From CAYLLT01 sp964384465 (lineage in GTDB: Bacteria > Planctomycetota > Phycisphaerae > UBA1845 > PWPN01), in the NCBI GenBank assembly GCA_964384465.1, contig CAYLLT010000002.1:60449-124448 (forward strand): a stretch of 64,000 nt of DNA, in the 5' to 3' direction. Numbering within the stretch: the stretch's first letter is position 1; every line of letters starts with the position of its first letter. The notes under the pieces were generated by a model that was given only the letters and a program-made list of their open reading frames with translations, was not told the origin of the DNA and ran no database searches. This document shows, in pieces, positions 1 through 8,058 of this stretch. The position numbers and the translations under genes were made by a program.

Positions 1-337
1 GCACGGAGCCGATGCTCTTCCGCTCTCCTTCCACCTGCGGCCTGGGCCGGTGCACGACGCCGGTCACCTGGTTGGCCCCGCAGGCCAGGCAGCGGACGGC
101 CCCCTCATCCAGCGGGGCATCGCACATGATGCAGTGCTTGAGCTCCTTTTCCTCCTGCGGCACCTCGACGCCGATCCACGAATCCTCGGCAATGTCCGTC
201 GGTTTCCACGCGAACGCCGGGCGCGATTCGCCGATGCGGAACGTCTGGTTGCATTTGGTGCAGATGGCGACGCGCCCGAACGCTTCGAGCTTCGTACGAT
301 AGCTCCGCTGACAATGAGGGCACTGGACCCGCTGCAC
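1..337 (-). CDS. Zinc-ribbon protein, partial (C-terminus outside window)
   Basis: Reading the minus strand from a GTG at 337 gives an uninterrupted frame to the window edge (112 residues). An AAAGGA ribosome site lies about seven bases before the GTG, which decides the start. The N-terminus is an MJ0042-like zinc ribbon (CPHC near residue 6, CTKC near residue 26). A second ribbon follows (CIMC, then CLAC around residues 67-85). Paired zinc ribbons of this kind are common in planctomycete proteins of unknown role, often ahead of membrane segments that would lie beyond the window here. No catalytic function can be assigned. Other frames here are open only because of base composition; the cysteine spacing identifies this as the real one. 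Confidence 0.7.
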   Translation of the reverse strand, partial: MQRVQCPHCQRSYRTKLEAFGRVAICTKCNQTFRIGESRPAFAWKPTDIAEDSWIGVEVPQEEKELKHCIMCDAPLDEGAVRCLACGANQVTGVVHRPRPQVEGERKSIGSV

Positions 338-535
338 GGTCGATCCTTTCGCAAAACCGGACAGCATAATACCGCGCCCCGATTCATCCGCGACCCGTTG
401 GAAGAAGAATGCCACATAAATTAGTTTAGGCTAATAAATATGTTGACACCGCCAAATTATTCGGGTATATCGTGTGTCAAAACCGGGTGCAGACCGTTAC
501 GCTTTTCGGCCCCGGACGCAAGAAGGAATGTGACG

Positions 536-1519
536 ATGCGGCACCGTCGCACGCGCGGAAGGAATTGGAGCTGGATCGGGTTTGCCCTGTGGCTGACCGT
601 CGCTGAGGCCGTTCGTGCCCAGGAGGAGCAGCCGGCGCCGGACCGGGCCGCCGCGCAAACCTCGCAGCCCCCAGACGACGTCAAGCCGGTGGCGCTGCGC
701 CCCGTGGACGGCATCCGTGACAATTCGTTCTTCATCGAAGAGGCCTACAACCAGGAAGCCGGCGTCGTCCAGCACATATTCAACGCGCTGTACGGCACCG
801 ACGGCCGAGGCACCAAACATATCCGTGGCTGGGACCTGCTGTTTACCCAGGAGTGGCCGTTCCTCTCCCAGGCCCACCAGCTCTCCTACAGCATTCCCTA
901 CTCGTTTCTGGGCGGGCTGGGAGAACACGATAGTGACATCGGCGACGTGCTGCTGAACTACCGCTATCAGCTTCTCAATGACGAGGGTCTCTCGCCCGCC
1001 GTGGCCCCGCGGCTCAGCCTGATCCTGCCGACCGGCGACGAGGATCGCGGCTTCGGCAGCGGCGTCGTGGGTTACCAGTTCAATCTGCCGGTCAGCAAGA
1101 CGCTCACCGACCGACTCTATGCGAATTTCAACATCGGGATGACCTATCTGCCGGGTACGGAGCTAAAGCTGTCCAACGGTCGCCGCGACGGCGGTTTCAA
1201 CCTGGTGAATTTCAATCTGGGCGGCAGCCTGATTTACGCGGTCACCGATCAGTTCAATGTCCTGTTCGAGGCGGTCTGGAATTCGGAGGAGAGCCTGGAG
1301 GAACGCTCTTCGCTGAACCGGGAACATTTTGAGGCCAGGCGCGAACGGGACAACGAAGTCATCCTGTCGCCCGGAGTCCGATGGGCGATCAATCTCCCCG
1401 GCGACCTCCAGGTCGTCCCCGGCATCGCCCTGCCCATCAGCCTCTCCCAAGGCAGTGCGGACTACGGCATTTTCTTCTATCTGTCCATCGAGCACCCGTT
1501 TCTGCCCAGCCGGGAATAG
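536..1519 (+). CDS. Outer-membrane beta-barrel, transporter-like (Phenol_MetA_deg-type)
   Basis: Protein of 327 residues. The ATG at 536 is preferred to the in-frame ATG at 440, because AAGGAA lies just before it and it begins a signal peptide (basic start, then hydrophobic WIGFALWLTVAEAV, cleavage near RAQ). The mature part has alternating beta-strand patterns: LSYSIPYSFLG, DVLLNYRYQL, RLSLILPTGDEDRGFGSG, and a C-terminal strand with aromatic residues (GIFFYLSIEHPF). This matches the family of predicted outer-membrane channels annotated as transporters or MetA-pathway phenol degradation proteins. Substrate is unknown. It stands alone; neighbours on both sides are on the minus strand. About 195 bp with no supported gene follow it. 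Confidence 0.7.
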   Translation: MRHRRTRGRNWSWIGFALWLTVAEAVRAQEEQPAPDRAAAQTSQPPDDVKPVALRPVDGIRDNSFFIEEAYNQEAGVVQHIFNALYGTDGRGTKHIRGWDLLFTQEWPFLSQAHQLSYSIPYSFLGGLGEHDSDIGDVLLNYRYQLLNDEGLSPAVAPRLSLILPTGDEDRGFGSGVVGYQFNLPVSKTLTDRLYANFNIGMTYLPGTELKLSNGRRDGGFNLVNFNLGGSLIYAVTDQFNVLFEAVWNSEESLEERSSLNREHFEARRERDNEVILSPGVRWAINLPGDLQVVPGIALPISLSQGSADYGIFFYLSIEHPFLPSRE

Positions 1520-1714
1520 AATCGGGGATTGCGTGAGACGCGGGACAGCCACCGATTTCTTGCGCTCTCATGTTCTTGGCTCTCAGATGCTGGGGCAATG
1601 ATCGTCCAGCGCAACGCCTTCGCACCCGAGTTGAAGAGTGGTGCAGGATCGGTCTCGACCCACCTTCGACATATCACCAATTGCTGGTGGGTCAATACCG
1701 ACCCTACGAGCTCA

Positions 1715-2122
1715 TCACGGCAGGCGAATGTCTGTTGTGCGCTCCGCCGGGTTGAAGGTGATCTCCAATCGGTCGAATACGCCCATCCGCCCCAGCAGGG
1801 CCGGGACGTTGTCGTGGACGGCGACCGCAAACGGTACGGTCATCGGCGGCATGTCTCCGATGCGCACGTCAAGCTCATGGATCCAGGCGTCGATGCGATG
1901 TTCGCTCACGATGCCGAGCTGGATGGGTCTGCCGCCAGAAGGATCCAGGCCCAGCACATCTGCGGCGGAACGGGGCAAGAGCGACACCACCGCGCCCGAG
2001 TCGACGCAAAGCGCGAACGGGAAGAACTGTCCAGTCAAGCTCTTGATCTCCACTTCGACAATCGGCACCTGGACAGTGCCAAAATAGCGATGGGAACGGA
2101 CACGCCACTTGCTACTCAACAT
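1715..2122 (-). CDS. Retropepsin-like aspartic protease
   Basis: Protein of 135 residues. The motif CVDSGAVVSLLP near residues 39-50 is the Asp-Ser/Thr-Gly active-site loop of single-domain retropepsin-like proteases. A later PALLGRMGVFDRLEITFN is the typical hydrophobic C-terminal segment of the clan. Such proteins act as homodimers with one aspartate per subunit. The ATG at 2122 overlaps the end of the upstream DUF5678 gene by 11 bases, so the two are translationally coupled. There is no signal peptide, so it is probably cytoplasmic. Its natural substrate is not known. Confidence 0.75.
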   Translation of the reverse strand: MLSSKWRVRSHRYFGTVQVPIVEVEIKSLTGQFFPFALCVDSGAVVSLLPRSAADVLGLDPSGGRPIQLGIVSEHRIDAWIHELDVRIGDMPPMTVPFAVAVHDNVPALLGRMGVFDRLEITFNPAERTTDIRLP

Positions 2123-2327
2123 GCGGCATATCCAGATCGACGGTCATTTGTTCAAGGATATAGTCGTGTTGAGGCCGCTTCATAATCGCCTGCGTATCCG
2201 CTTCGAGCACGGTTTCTCCGACGCCGATCACCTGTCCATCGTATACCGCCACCCATTTTCCGGGATACCGGGTGGACAGCTCCAGGCTATGCTGGGCGAG
2301 CCAATCACAATCCTTTGTGTTGATCAT
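2112..2327 (-). CDS. DUF5678-like small protein
   Basis: Protein of 71 residues from the ATG at 2327, with GGAG about nine bases upstream. An in-frame GTG at 2387 would add 20 residues but has a weaker ribosome site. The core PGKWVAVYDGQVIGVGETVLEA resembles the short DUF5678 family, whose members are usually encoded directly before a retropepsin-like protease, as here. The function is not established; a substrate, inhibitor or partner of the protease is possible but this is inference. It overlaps the next gene by 11 bases. Confidence 0.65.
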   Translation of the reverse strand: MINTKDCDWLAQHSLELSTRYPGKWVAVYDGQVIGVGETVLEADTQAIMKRPQHDYILEQMTVDLDMPHVE

Positions 2328-2481
2328 GGTAGACTGCTCCGCAGGGTAGCCGTTTTTGCTCCCTATAGATTGTAATCGCGACCGCACAGCATGAGCAATT
2401 GGCCCGCACCAATCGACGCCATTACCCCTGATGTGTCAGCCGTGGCTGAGAGCAGAGGCGGGTGTGCCGTCAGTTCTGCTT

Positions 2482-2603
2482 AGAGGGTGTTTGAGAAGCG
2501 TTTTCCGAGCCGCGACCGTGAGGGAGCGGTGGGGCCGATGGCGGAAAACCCGCACCCTCACGGTCGCGGCTCGGATGGTTCTTGCCCTTCTCAAACACCC
2601 TCT
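2482..2603. repeat. Nested inverted repeat (GAGCCGCGACCGT family, copy 1)
   Basis: An outer perfect 17-bp inverted repeat (2482-2498 and 2587-2603) encloses a second perfect 20-bp inverted repeat (2505-2524 and 2555-2574). The inner arm begins CCGAGCCGCGACCGTGAG. It fills the space between the DUF5678 gene and the 3' end of the GH141-like gene. A diverged copy of the inner arm is at 50351-50410. It could fold as a long hairpin in RNA or extrude as a cruciform. No coding capacity is apparent. Confidence 0.85.
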
Positions 2604-2625
2604 TACAGAGTGGTGAGCGCACAAC

Positions 2626-4680
2626 TCAGTCCCTCCGCCGCCCGATCTGACCGGTATCGATCGGCTTGAATCCGATCTTCAGCGCCGGCGAATCGGGCTT
2701 GAGCGAGAAGTCGCCGTGTTCGGCGTCCGCGAACATCGGATCGGCGATGATGGAATGTGTGTCGAAGCCCTTCTGCCGCCACTGCTCGAACGTCATACCG
2801 GCGAAATCGATCGATCCACCGCCGGTCCGCCAGTAACAGTTGGAATCCAATTTGTAGTGGCCGTTCTTCCAGGTGCTGCCCAGCAGCGGGCCTTCCGAAA
2901 AGTACACGATGTTGCGCTCGAAGGTGAATGACAGGTGATCCTCCTCGAGCGAGCGTATGATCTGGCCGCTTGTGCCGAAGGCGAACACGTTGTTGCGGAT
3001 GATGTTTTCCCTACCGTAATGCTGGTGGTAGCCGCCGTGCGACGTGCGGTACACGATGTTGTTTTCGATCAGGATGCCGGTGCTGCCTTCGTCGTTGTAG
3101 ATGCCCCAGCCGATGTTGTACGCGTCCACGTCGTGGATGCGGTTATAGCGGAGCGTCGTGCCGGGCGAAACGCCGAGCGTGTAGATGCCGCCCATGTCGG
3201 CGAGCATGCCCTTGCCGATGTCGTGGATGTGGTTAAATTCGATCATGTTGCGGACGGCCTTGCTGTCGCCGTAGCCCCACGACCAGCCGACGGAGACGCC
3301 GGTGTAGTAGAAGTCGTGAATGTGATTGTGCGTGACGGTGTTGTCGCCGCTGTTGCCGATCCAGACGCCGACCGCGCTGTGATAGATCAGCCCGCCGGGG
3401 CCGATCTCGCAGTTGGTGACGCTGGTTTTCGAGGTATCGTGTCCGATCTTGATCCCGCCGGCGCCGAGATCGGTGAGCACGCAATTCTCGATCGTGTTCT
3501 CCTGGCACCCGGCGGTCAGCTCGATGCCATACGTGGAGACGTGCGATGCGCTGCAGTCGTGGAAGGTGCATCGGCTAGCATTACCCAGGACCACCGCTCC
3601 CGGTACATCCACCGCCGCCTGTCGAGACCCCGCTAAATCTGCCGGCAGCGACCAGTCCACGTGCTCGAACCGCAGTCCCTTGAAATGCAGATCGGTCACC
3701 GGCGAGGGATCGGATTTTGCGCCGACCTGCATCAGCAGCGGCAGTCGCGCGGCGATCACCTTCGCGGTCTTCAGCTCCTCGCCGGGTCGGGGGACGTAGT
3801 AAAGCGTCCCGGTTTTGCGATTCAGGTACCACTCGCCGGGCGAATCCATGCCTTCGAATACGTTCTCGACGTAGTAGCGCGAGAAGTCGCCCGGCGTGTG
3901 GCCGTTGGTCAGGCGGAAGACACTCTTGCGGTCGAATTTGACGGTGTGCTTGGCCTCATCAACTTCCACGATGGGCAGATGCGACTCGATCCAGAGACTC
4001 GTGGCGACCACTTCGACATCTTCGAGGTCATTCCAGCGCTTCAGGTCGCCGGGCTTGAATGACGCTTCCTGTTGCCCTTCGCCCCAGGTCGTCTCCGGCC
4101 GCGTGGTCGGTAGTCCGGTGAACCTATACCAGCCTTCGTTCGGCATCCGTGCCCGCGTGCAGCGCTGCCCGTTCACGAACAGTTGCCGGAAGTACCACTG
4201 CCCCGCCTTCACATCGGGGATCTCCGCCACCCAGACTGTCTTATCGTTTAACACAAGCTCCTTGAACCCCTTGAGACGCCGGCCGCCGCTGATGACGGGC
4301 TGCGAATTGGCCGCAGCGCAGTAAGTGATGGGTGCCTCGGGCGAACCGCCGTCCTGCGGCCCGAACACGATCGGCTCGTCGAGAAAATAAGTGCCATCGG
4401 TGAGTTTGATGGTGATCGGTTCGTTCTTCCATTCGCCTTTGGCGCGATGCGCGCGAATCGCATCCCGCGCCGTCTGCAAGCCGAGGAGGAGTCCGTTCGA
4501 CTTGGCCGAATCCGGCGCTGCGCTGCGCTCCGAATCCTCCGAACGATCATCGGGTGCGACATCGAGCGTAACGGCATTGGCGAAGGCTGTCGCGATGGCG
4601 CCGATGAACAGCATGACGAGAATCGACGGAGCAGCAGTTCGGAAACCAGGAAAATACTTCGGATGTATTCGAACCATCAT
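2626..4680 (-). CDS. Secreted right-handed beta-helix protein, GH141-like
   Basis: Protein of 684 residues; AAGGAG precedes the ATG pair at 4680/4677. An N-terminal signal peptide (ILVMLFIGAIATAFANA) implies export. Residues about 75-130 carry the pattern DGTYFLDEPIVF...PITYCAA...PVISGG typical of GH141-family beta-helix enzymes. Residues about 340-660 contain beta-helix rungs (ENTIENCVL, TSVTNCEIG, NTVTHNHIH, NMIEFNHIHDIG, ILIENNIVY, NIIRNNVFAFG). GH141 includes enzymes acting on fucose- or xylose-containing plant glycans; the substrate here cannot be read from sequence. It is the last gene of a minus-strand run with the HAD phosphatase and glutamate dehydrogenase; the 31-bp gap to the phosphatase suggests co-transcription. 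Confidence 0.75.
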   Translation of the reverse strand: MMVRIHPKYFPGFRTAAPSILVMLFIGAIATAFANAVTLDVAPDDRSEDSERSAAPDSAKSNGLLLGLQTARDAIRAHRAKGEWKNEPITIKLTDGTYFLDEPIVFGPQDGGSPEAPITYCAAANSQPVISGGRRLKGFKELVLNDKTVWVAEIPDVKAGQWYFRQLFVNGQRCTRARMPNEGWYRFTGLPTTRPETTWGEGQQEASFKPGDLKRWNDLEDVEVVATSLWIESHLPIVEVDEAKHTVKFDRKSVFRLTNGHTPGDFSRYYVENVFEGMDSPGEWYLNRKTGTLYYVPRPGEELKTAKVIAARLPLLMQVGAKSDPSPVTDLHFKGLRFEHVDWSLPADLAGSRQAAVDVPGAVVLGNASRCTFHDCSASHVSTYGIELTAGCQENTIENCVLTDLGAGGIKIGHDTSKTSVTNCEIGPGGLIYHSAVGVWIGNSGDNTVTHNHIHDFYYTGVSVGWSWGYGDSKAVRNMIEFNHIHDIGKGMLADMGGIYTLGVSPGTTLRYNRIHDVDAYNIGWGIYNDEGSTGILIENNIVYRTSHGGYHQHYGRENIIRNNVFAFGTSGQIIRSLEEDHLSFTFERNIVYFSEGPLLGSTWKNGHYKLDSNCYWRTGGGSIDFAGMTFEQWRQKGFDTHSIIADPMFADAEHGDFSLKPDSPALKIGFKPIDTGQIGRRRD

Positions 4681-4711
4681 TGAACTCCTTCATGCGCGGA
4701 GACACGGTCGT

Positions 4712-5356
4712 TTACAACTCCAGCAGTTCCATCGGGCGGTCGATCAGGTGCCGGGCGCCGGCGGCGATGAGTTCCGCGCGGCTGCGATAGCCCCACGTCG
4801 CTCCGACTGGAATCATACCCGCGTTGATGGCGGTGGCGATATCGGTGAATGAATCGCCGACCATCATCACCTCGCCGGGCGCCGCCCGCATCCGGCCGAC
4901 GATCTCCAGCGCGATCCGTGGATCGGGTTTTTTCCTGCCTTCCTGTCGATAGCCCTCGACGGCGATGAACGGCCACTTTCCAAACAGTGCCGCAATCATG
5001 GGCACCGTATGTTCGTGCGGCTTATTGGTCAGGACGGCCATGGGAATGCCTCGCGCGACCAGCGCATCAAGCAGTTCGGGAATGCCCGCAAACGGCACTG
5101 TCTTATTGAGCCGCCGCTCGCGATACGCTGCGGTCACGGCCGCCACCACCGCATCCAGCGGCAGATCGGCCCGGCACGCCTCGATTGCCCGCCGCACCAG
5201 CGTCGGCAAACCCTCGCCCACCCAGCCACGCACCTCGGCCGGCGTCCGCTCAGTAAGTCCGAACTGTGAAAGCCCGACGTTCACCGCGTCCGCGATATCC
5301 GGCAACGTATCCGCCAGCGTGCCATCCAGATCGAAAATAATTCCCCGCGTTCTCAT
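4712..5356 (-). CDS. gph: HAD phosphatase, phosphoglycolate phosphatase-like
   Basis: Protein of 214 residues. The start is placed at the ATG giving MRTRGIIFDLDGTLADT, the usual distance of HAD motif I (DLDGT) from the N-terminus; another ATG two codons upstream is possible. Motif II is AVLTNK, motif III is the lysine in GRKKPDPRIALEI, and motif IV is MMVGDSFTDIATAINAG. The alpha-helical cap between motifs I and II matches Gph/PGMB-type phosphatases, which remove phosphate from 2-phosphoglycolate or similar small molecules. It lies between gdhA and the GH141-like gene on the same strand. Confidence 0.8.
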   Translation of the reverse strand: MRTRGIIFDLDGTLADTLPDIADAVNVGLSQFGLTERTPAEVRGWVGEGLPTLVRRAIEACRADLPLDAVVAAVTAAYRERRLNKTVPFAGIPELLDALVARGIPMAVLTNKPHEHTVPMIAALFGKWPFIAVEGYRQEGRKKPDPRIALEIVGRMRAAPGEVMMVGDSFTDIATAINAGMIPVGATWGYRSRAELIAAGARHLIDRPMELLEL

Positions 5357-5360
5357 AGCC

Positions 5361-5439
5361 ATCAGCTCTCTGCTATCAGTCGTCAGCCATTCACCTCTCG
5401 ATTCCAAATCTGGCTGAGAGCTGATTGCTGACAGCTGAG
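5361..5439. repeat. Imperfect inverted repeat (CAGCTGATTGCTGAC type)
   Basis: Arms 5361-5388 and 5412-5439 are about 75 percent complementary. The right arm contains GAGAGCTGATTGCTGAC. It lies in the space between gdhA and the HAD phosphatase, directly before the phosphatase start codon, and could form a hairpin in the shared transcript. Confidence 0.6.
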
Positions 5440-5444
5440 CGCTA

Positions 5445-6689
5445 TCATTCCAGTCCGCGCATCGCCGTCGCGGTTCTGACCCGCTCGACCGCACGGACGT
5501 ACGCTCCCGTCCGCATGGGCACGTTGTAACGGACCATCGTCTCGCGGATCGCCCGGTGCGCCTGCACCATGTGATTCTGCAATTCGGCGTTGACGGTTTT
5601 TTCATTCCAGCGGTATTCCTGCATGTTCTGCGTCCACTCGAAGTAGCTGACGATCACGCCGCCGCAGTTGGCGAAGATGTCGGGGACGCAGACGATGCCG
5701 CGCTGCGTCAGGATCTCGTCGGCTTCGGCCGTGCACGGTTCGTTCGCGGCTTCCAGCACGTACTGGGCGCGCACCAGCGGCGCATTCGTTTCGTTCAGCA
5801 CGTGCCCGACCGCGGCCGGGAGAAGAATGTCGCACTCCAGCGCGAGAAGCTCCTCGTTGGAGATCGGCTCGGTGCCGGGGCAGCCGACGACGGCGCCGCT
5901 CTGATCCTTGTACTTGGCGACGGCGGGAATATTCAGGCCATCCCCGCGGAAGATCCCGCCTTTGACATCACTCACGGCGATGATTTTCGCGCCGGCCTCA
6001 TGTAGCAGCCGCGCGGCCCAGCTCCCGACGTTGCCGAAGCCCTGGATGGCAAAGCGCGTGCCCTCGAGTTTGCGATTGTCATGCTTGAGCACTTCATCGG
6101 CGGCGAACACGACGCCGCGGCCGGTGGCCGACTCGCGCCCGAGCGAGCCGTGCAGGTCCACCGGTTTGCCGGTCACCACCGCCGGATTGAACCCGTACCG
6201 CTGGCTGTATTCGTCGAAGATCCACGCCATCACTTTGGCGTTGGTGTTCATATCGGGAGCGGGGATGTCCAGCCGCGGCCCGATGAACTCCTGAACCTGT
6301 TCGACGAACCGCCGCGTGAGCCGCTCCAGTTCGCGTTCGCTGAGCGTGGCCGGATCGACCTGGATGCCGCCCTTGGCCCCGCCGAACGGCACGCCCGCCA
6401 CCGCCGTTTTCCACGTCATCAGGCTGGCCAGCGACCGCACCTCGTCGATATCGACGTCCGGGTGGTAGCGCAGGCCGCCCTTGTACGGCCCGCGCGAATT
6501 GTCGTGCTGAACGCGATAGCCGGTGAAGTGCCCGATCTGGCCGTCGTCCATCGTGATCACCAACTCGACGCGCAGCTCACGGCGGGACGTTTTGAGCAGC
6601 GTCTGGTACTTGTGGTCGAGCTGGAGAACATCGAACGCCTTTTGTAGAAAGTAATTCGTGGTCTCGTAGGCGGACATGGTTTTTTTCAA
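5445..6689 (-). CDS. gdhA: Glutamate dehydrogenase (Glu/Leu/Phe/Val family)
   Basis: Protein of 414 residues, the usual length for hexameric glutamate dehydrogenases. It interconverts glutamate and 2-oxoglutarate plus ammonia using NAD(P). Visible features are the substrate-binding GPYKGGLRYHP, the catalytic-lysine region VPFGGAKGGI, PAPDMNT, and the Rossmann nucleotide motif IQGFGNVGSWAARLL, followed by SDVKGGIF. The TTG at 6689 has GGTGAG five bases upstream; an ATG four codons downstream (6677) is an alternative. It leads a minus-strand run with the HAD phosphatase and the GH141-like gene, although separated from them by an inverted repeat. Confidence 0.93.
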   Translation of the reverse strand: MKKTMSAYETTNYFLQKAFDVLQLDHKYQTLLKTSRRELRVELVITMDDGQIGHFTGYRVQHDNSRGPYKGGLRYHPDVDIDEVRSLASLMTWKTAVAGVPFGGAKGGIQVDPATLSERELERLTRRFVEQVQEFIGPRLDIPAPDMNTNAKVMAWIFDEYSQRYGFNPAVVTGKPVDLHGSLGRESATGRGVVFAADEVLKHDNRKLEGTRFAIQGFGNVGSWAARLLHEAGAKIIAVSDVKGGIFRGDGLNIPAVAKYKDQSGAVVGCPGTEPISNEELLALECDILLPAAVGHVLNETNAPLVRAQYVLEAANEPCTAEADEILTQRGIVCVPDIFANCGGVIVSYFEWTQNMQEYRWNEKTVNAELQNHMVQAHRAIRETMVRYNVPMRTGAYVRAVERVRTATAMRGLE

Positions 6690-6877
6690 GGCAGCTCACC
6701 CTGTCAGGAGAACGACGCCGAATCGAAATCGACCGCCAGTCTAGCACGTTTGCGGCGACTGACCAGCGTTGTCTGCCTGACTGCGGCAAGTTCGTATCTG
6801 GAGTGCATATGGAGTGCGTCGCCATCGGCGGCGCTTTGGCTGGCGGCGAAGCCGCGTCAGACGATGAGAGGCGCGTC

Positions 6878-6935
6878 CTCGCATTTTGCGAGACTTGGAC
6901 TTGCCTTTCCCGCTGGTTGCTTGCATAATGCGAGC
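6878..6935 (+). promoter_or_regulatory. Promoter and operator of the first higBA pair
   Basis: A perfect palindrome CTCGCA-TTT-TGCGAG lies at 6878-6892 and an imperfect one, GCTTGCATAATGCGAGC, at 6919-6935. The second contains a -10-like CATAAT (6924-6929) with a -35-like TTGCCT (6901-6906) exactly 17 bases upstream. The predicted transcription start coincides with the toxin ATG at 6936, suggesting a leaderless mRNA. Type II antitoxins normally repress their own promoter through such palindromes. Confidence 0.6.
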
Positions 6936-7220
6936 ATGTGGATCCTGGGCTTGGCTGCGCTGGAAGGGTTCCTAAAAAGGAACGCGGCGGCGCAAGCACC
7001 GATGGCTCGATGGATTGCCCTCGTGGAGTCGGCGGCATGGCAGAGCATCGTTGACGTTCGCAAGACGTTCCCCACGGCCGACGCGATCAAAGGAACGAAC
7101 CTGACCTGCTTCAACATCGGCGGCAACAGCTATCGGCTGCTGACGGTGATTTCCTACCAGCGGCAGCAGGTCACGATTCGTGAGCTGCTGACCCACGCGG
7201 AGTACGACAAGAAGTATTGA
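6936..7220 (+). CDS. higB: HigB-family toxin (mRNA interferase type)
   Basis: Protein of 94 residues. The fold pattern matches the HigB family: an N-terminal helix, WIALVESAAWQSIVDVRKTFPTAD, then the core CFNIGGNSYRLLTVISYQRQQV and a C-terminal LTHAEYDKKY. HigB toxins cleave mRNA, usually on the ribosome. The start is set by the family length and by a promoter whose -10 box ends six bases before the ATG. An upstream extension of the frame is rich in shadow-like sequence and is not used. The antitoxin begins 10 bases after the stop. A second, distinct higBA pair occurs at 17184-17962. Confidence 0.85.
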   Translation: MWILGLAALEGFLKRNAAAQAPMARWIALVESAAWQSIVDVRKTFPTADAIKGTNLTCFNIGGNSYRLLTVISYQRQQVTIRELLTHAEYDKKY

Positions 7221-7230
7221 GGTGACAACC

Positions 7231-7677
7231 ATGAGCAGAACGACAGCGAAGAAGCGCGGCGAAAGGGCCGCAGACGACTACTTGGATTGGGTGATTCGCT
7301 TCCCACTGCGGCCGATCCGCACGCAGCCCGATTACGATCGGGCCCTCCAGATTCTTCAGGACCTGACCGGGCGAGCTGACGCCGGGATCAGCGCCGGCGA
7401 GAGCGACTATGCCGACGTGCTGAGTCATCTGGTGCGCGATTATGATGAGCAACACTCGAGCCTGCTGAAACAGAGGGCCGCCGGACGAAGGCCTTCGCCG
7501 ATCGAACTGCTCAAGCACCTGATGGAGGAGCACGGCATGAACACCATCTCGCTGGGCAAGCTCGTCGGCGGAAGCGGACAGGCGTCGATGATCCTCAGCG
7601 GCAAGCGCGAGTTGAGCAAGGCGAACATCCGCACCTTGGCCGCGCGCTTCAAAGTGAGTCCCGCCGTGTTCCTTTGA
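7231..7677 (+). CDS. higA: HigA-family antitoxin with XRE-type helix-turn-helix
   Basis: Protein of 148 residues; GAGGTG just before the ATG at 7231 decides the start. The C-terminal third has the helix-turn-helix of HigA antitoxins: LLKHLMEEHGMNTISLGKLVGGSGQASMILSGKRELSKANIRTLAARFKVSPAVF. The N-terminal half (DYDRALQILQDLTG...DYADVLSHLVRDYDEQH) is the family's toxin-neutralising helical region. It should bind HigB and repress the operon through the palindromes upstream of the toxin. It is paralogous to the antitoxin at 17489. Confidence 0.88.
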   Translation: MSRTTAKKRGERAADDYLDWVIRFPLRPIRTQPDYDRALQILQDLTGRADAGISAGESDYADVLSHLVRDYDEQHSSLLKQRAAGRRPSPIELLKHLMEEHGMNTISLGKLVGGSGQASMILSGKRELSKANIRTLAARFKVSPAVFL

Positions 7678-8058
7678 TATCCACAACACCTCACCGGCTT
7701 TGCCGGCGCACACCGGTCCCGGTTTCTTCGCCTGGGATACCCTGACCTAAACATCGGGGTACGTCGGGACATCTCGCACCCGCTCCCGCCGCGATGCCTT
7801 CCGGCGTAGTGTGACAGCGCTGGTTGGCGGTTTCTTTGTAGCGGCCGGGCTCCGTACCGGCCGTCCATGCCGGAAAACGGCCGGTACGGAGCCCGGCCGC
7901 TACGGAAAAGGAGGCGATCCAGCGCTGTCATGGTAGGAAGCTGCAACCGTCAAACTCCGCGCGGTTCTACTGGCACCCGCTCCGTCCCCCGTTTACCATG
8001 ACCCCGTCCGGCCGGCGCCGCTGCCCCGGATCCCCGGCTGGAACCGTGAGACGCGCGC
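7678..8058. other. Intergenic stretch of 381 bp without a gene
   Basis: Between higA and the type III methyltransferase. It holds the nested palindrome at 7812-7930 described separately. No convincing open frame, RNA gene or clear terminator was seen in the rest. The last 50 bases before the Mod start contain GTGAGA six bases ahead of the ATG as a weak ribosome site. Confidence 0.6.
7812..7930. repeat. Nested perfect palindrome (GTAGCGGCCGGGCTCCG family)
   Basis: Outer 12-bp arms TGACAGCGCTGG (7812-7823) and its complement (7919-7930) enclose perfect 26-bp arms at 7838-7863 and 7878-7903. The inner arm begins GTAGCGGCCGGGCTCCG. The same 26 bases occur as direct, in-frame tandem units at 62415 inside the type IIG gene. 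This copy lies between the higBA pair and the type III operon. Confidence 0.9.

Noticed and set aside
440..535. Longer start for the outer-membrane protein at 440
   Set aside because: The extension would place the signal peptide internally and lacks a ribosome site; the ATG at 536 has both.
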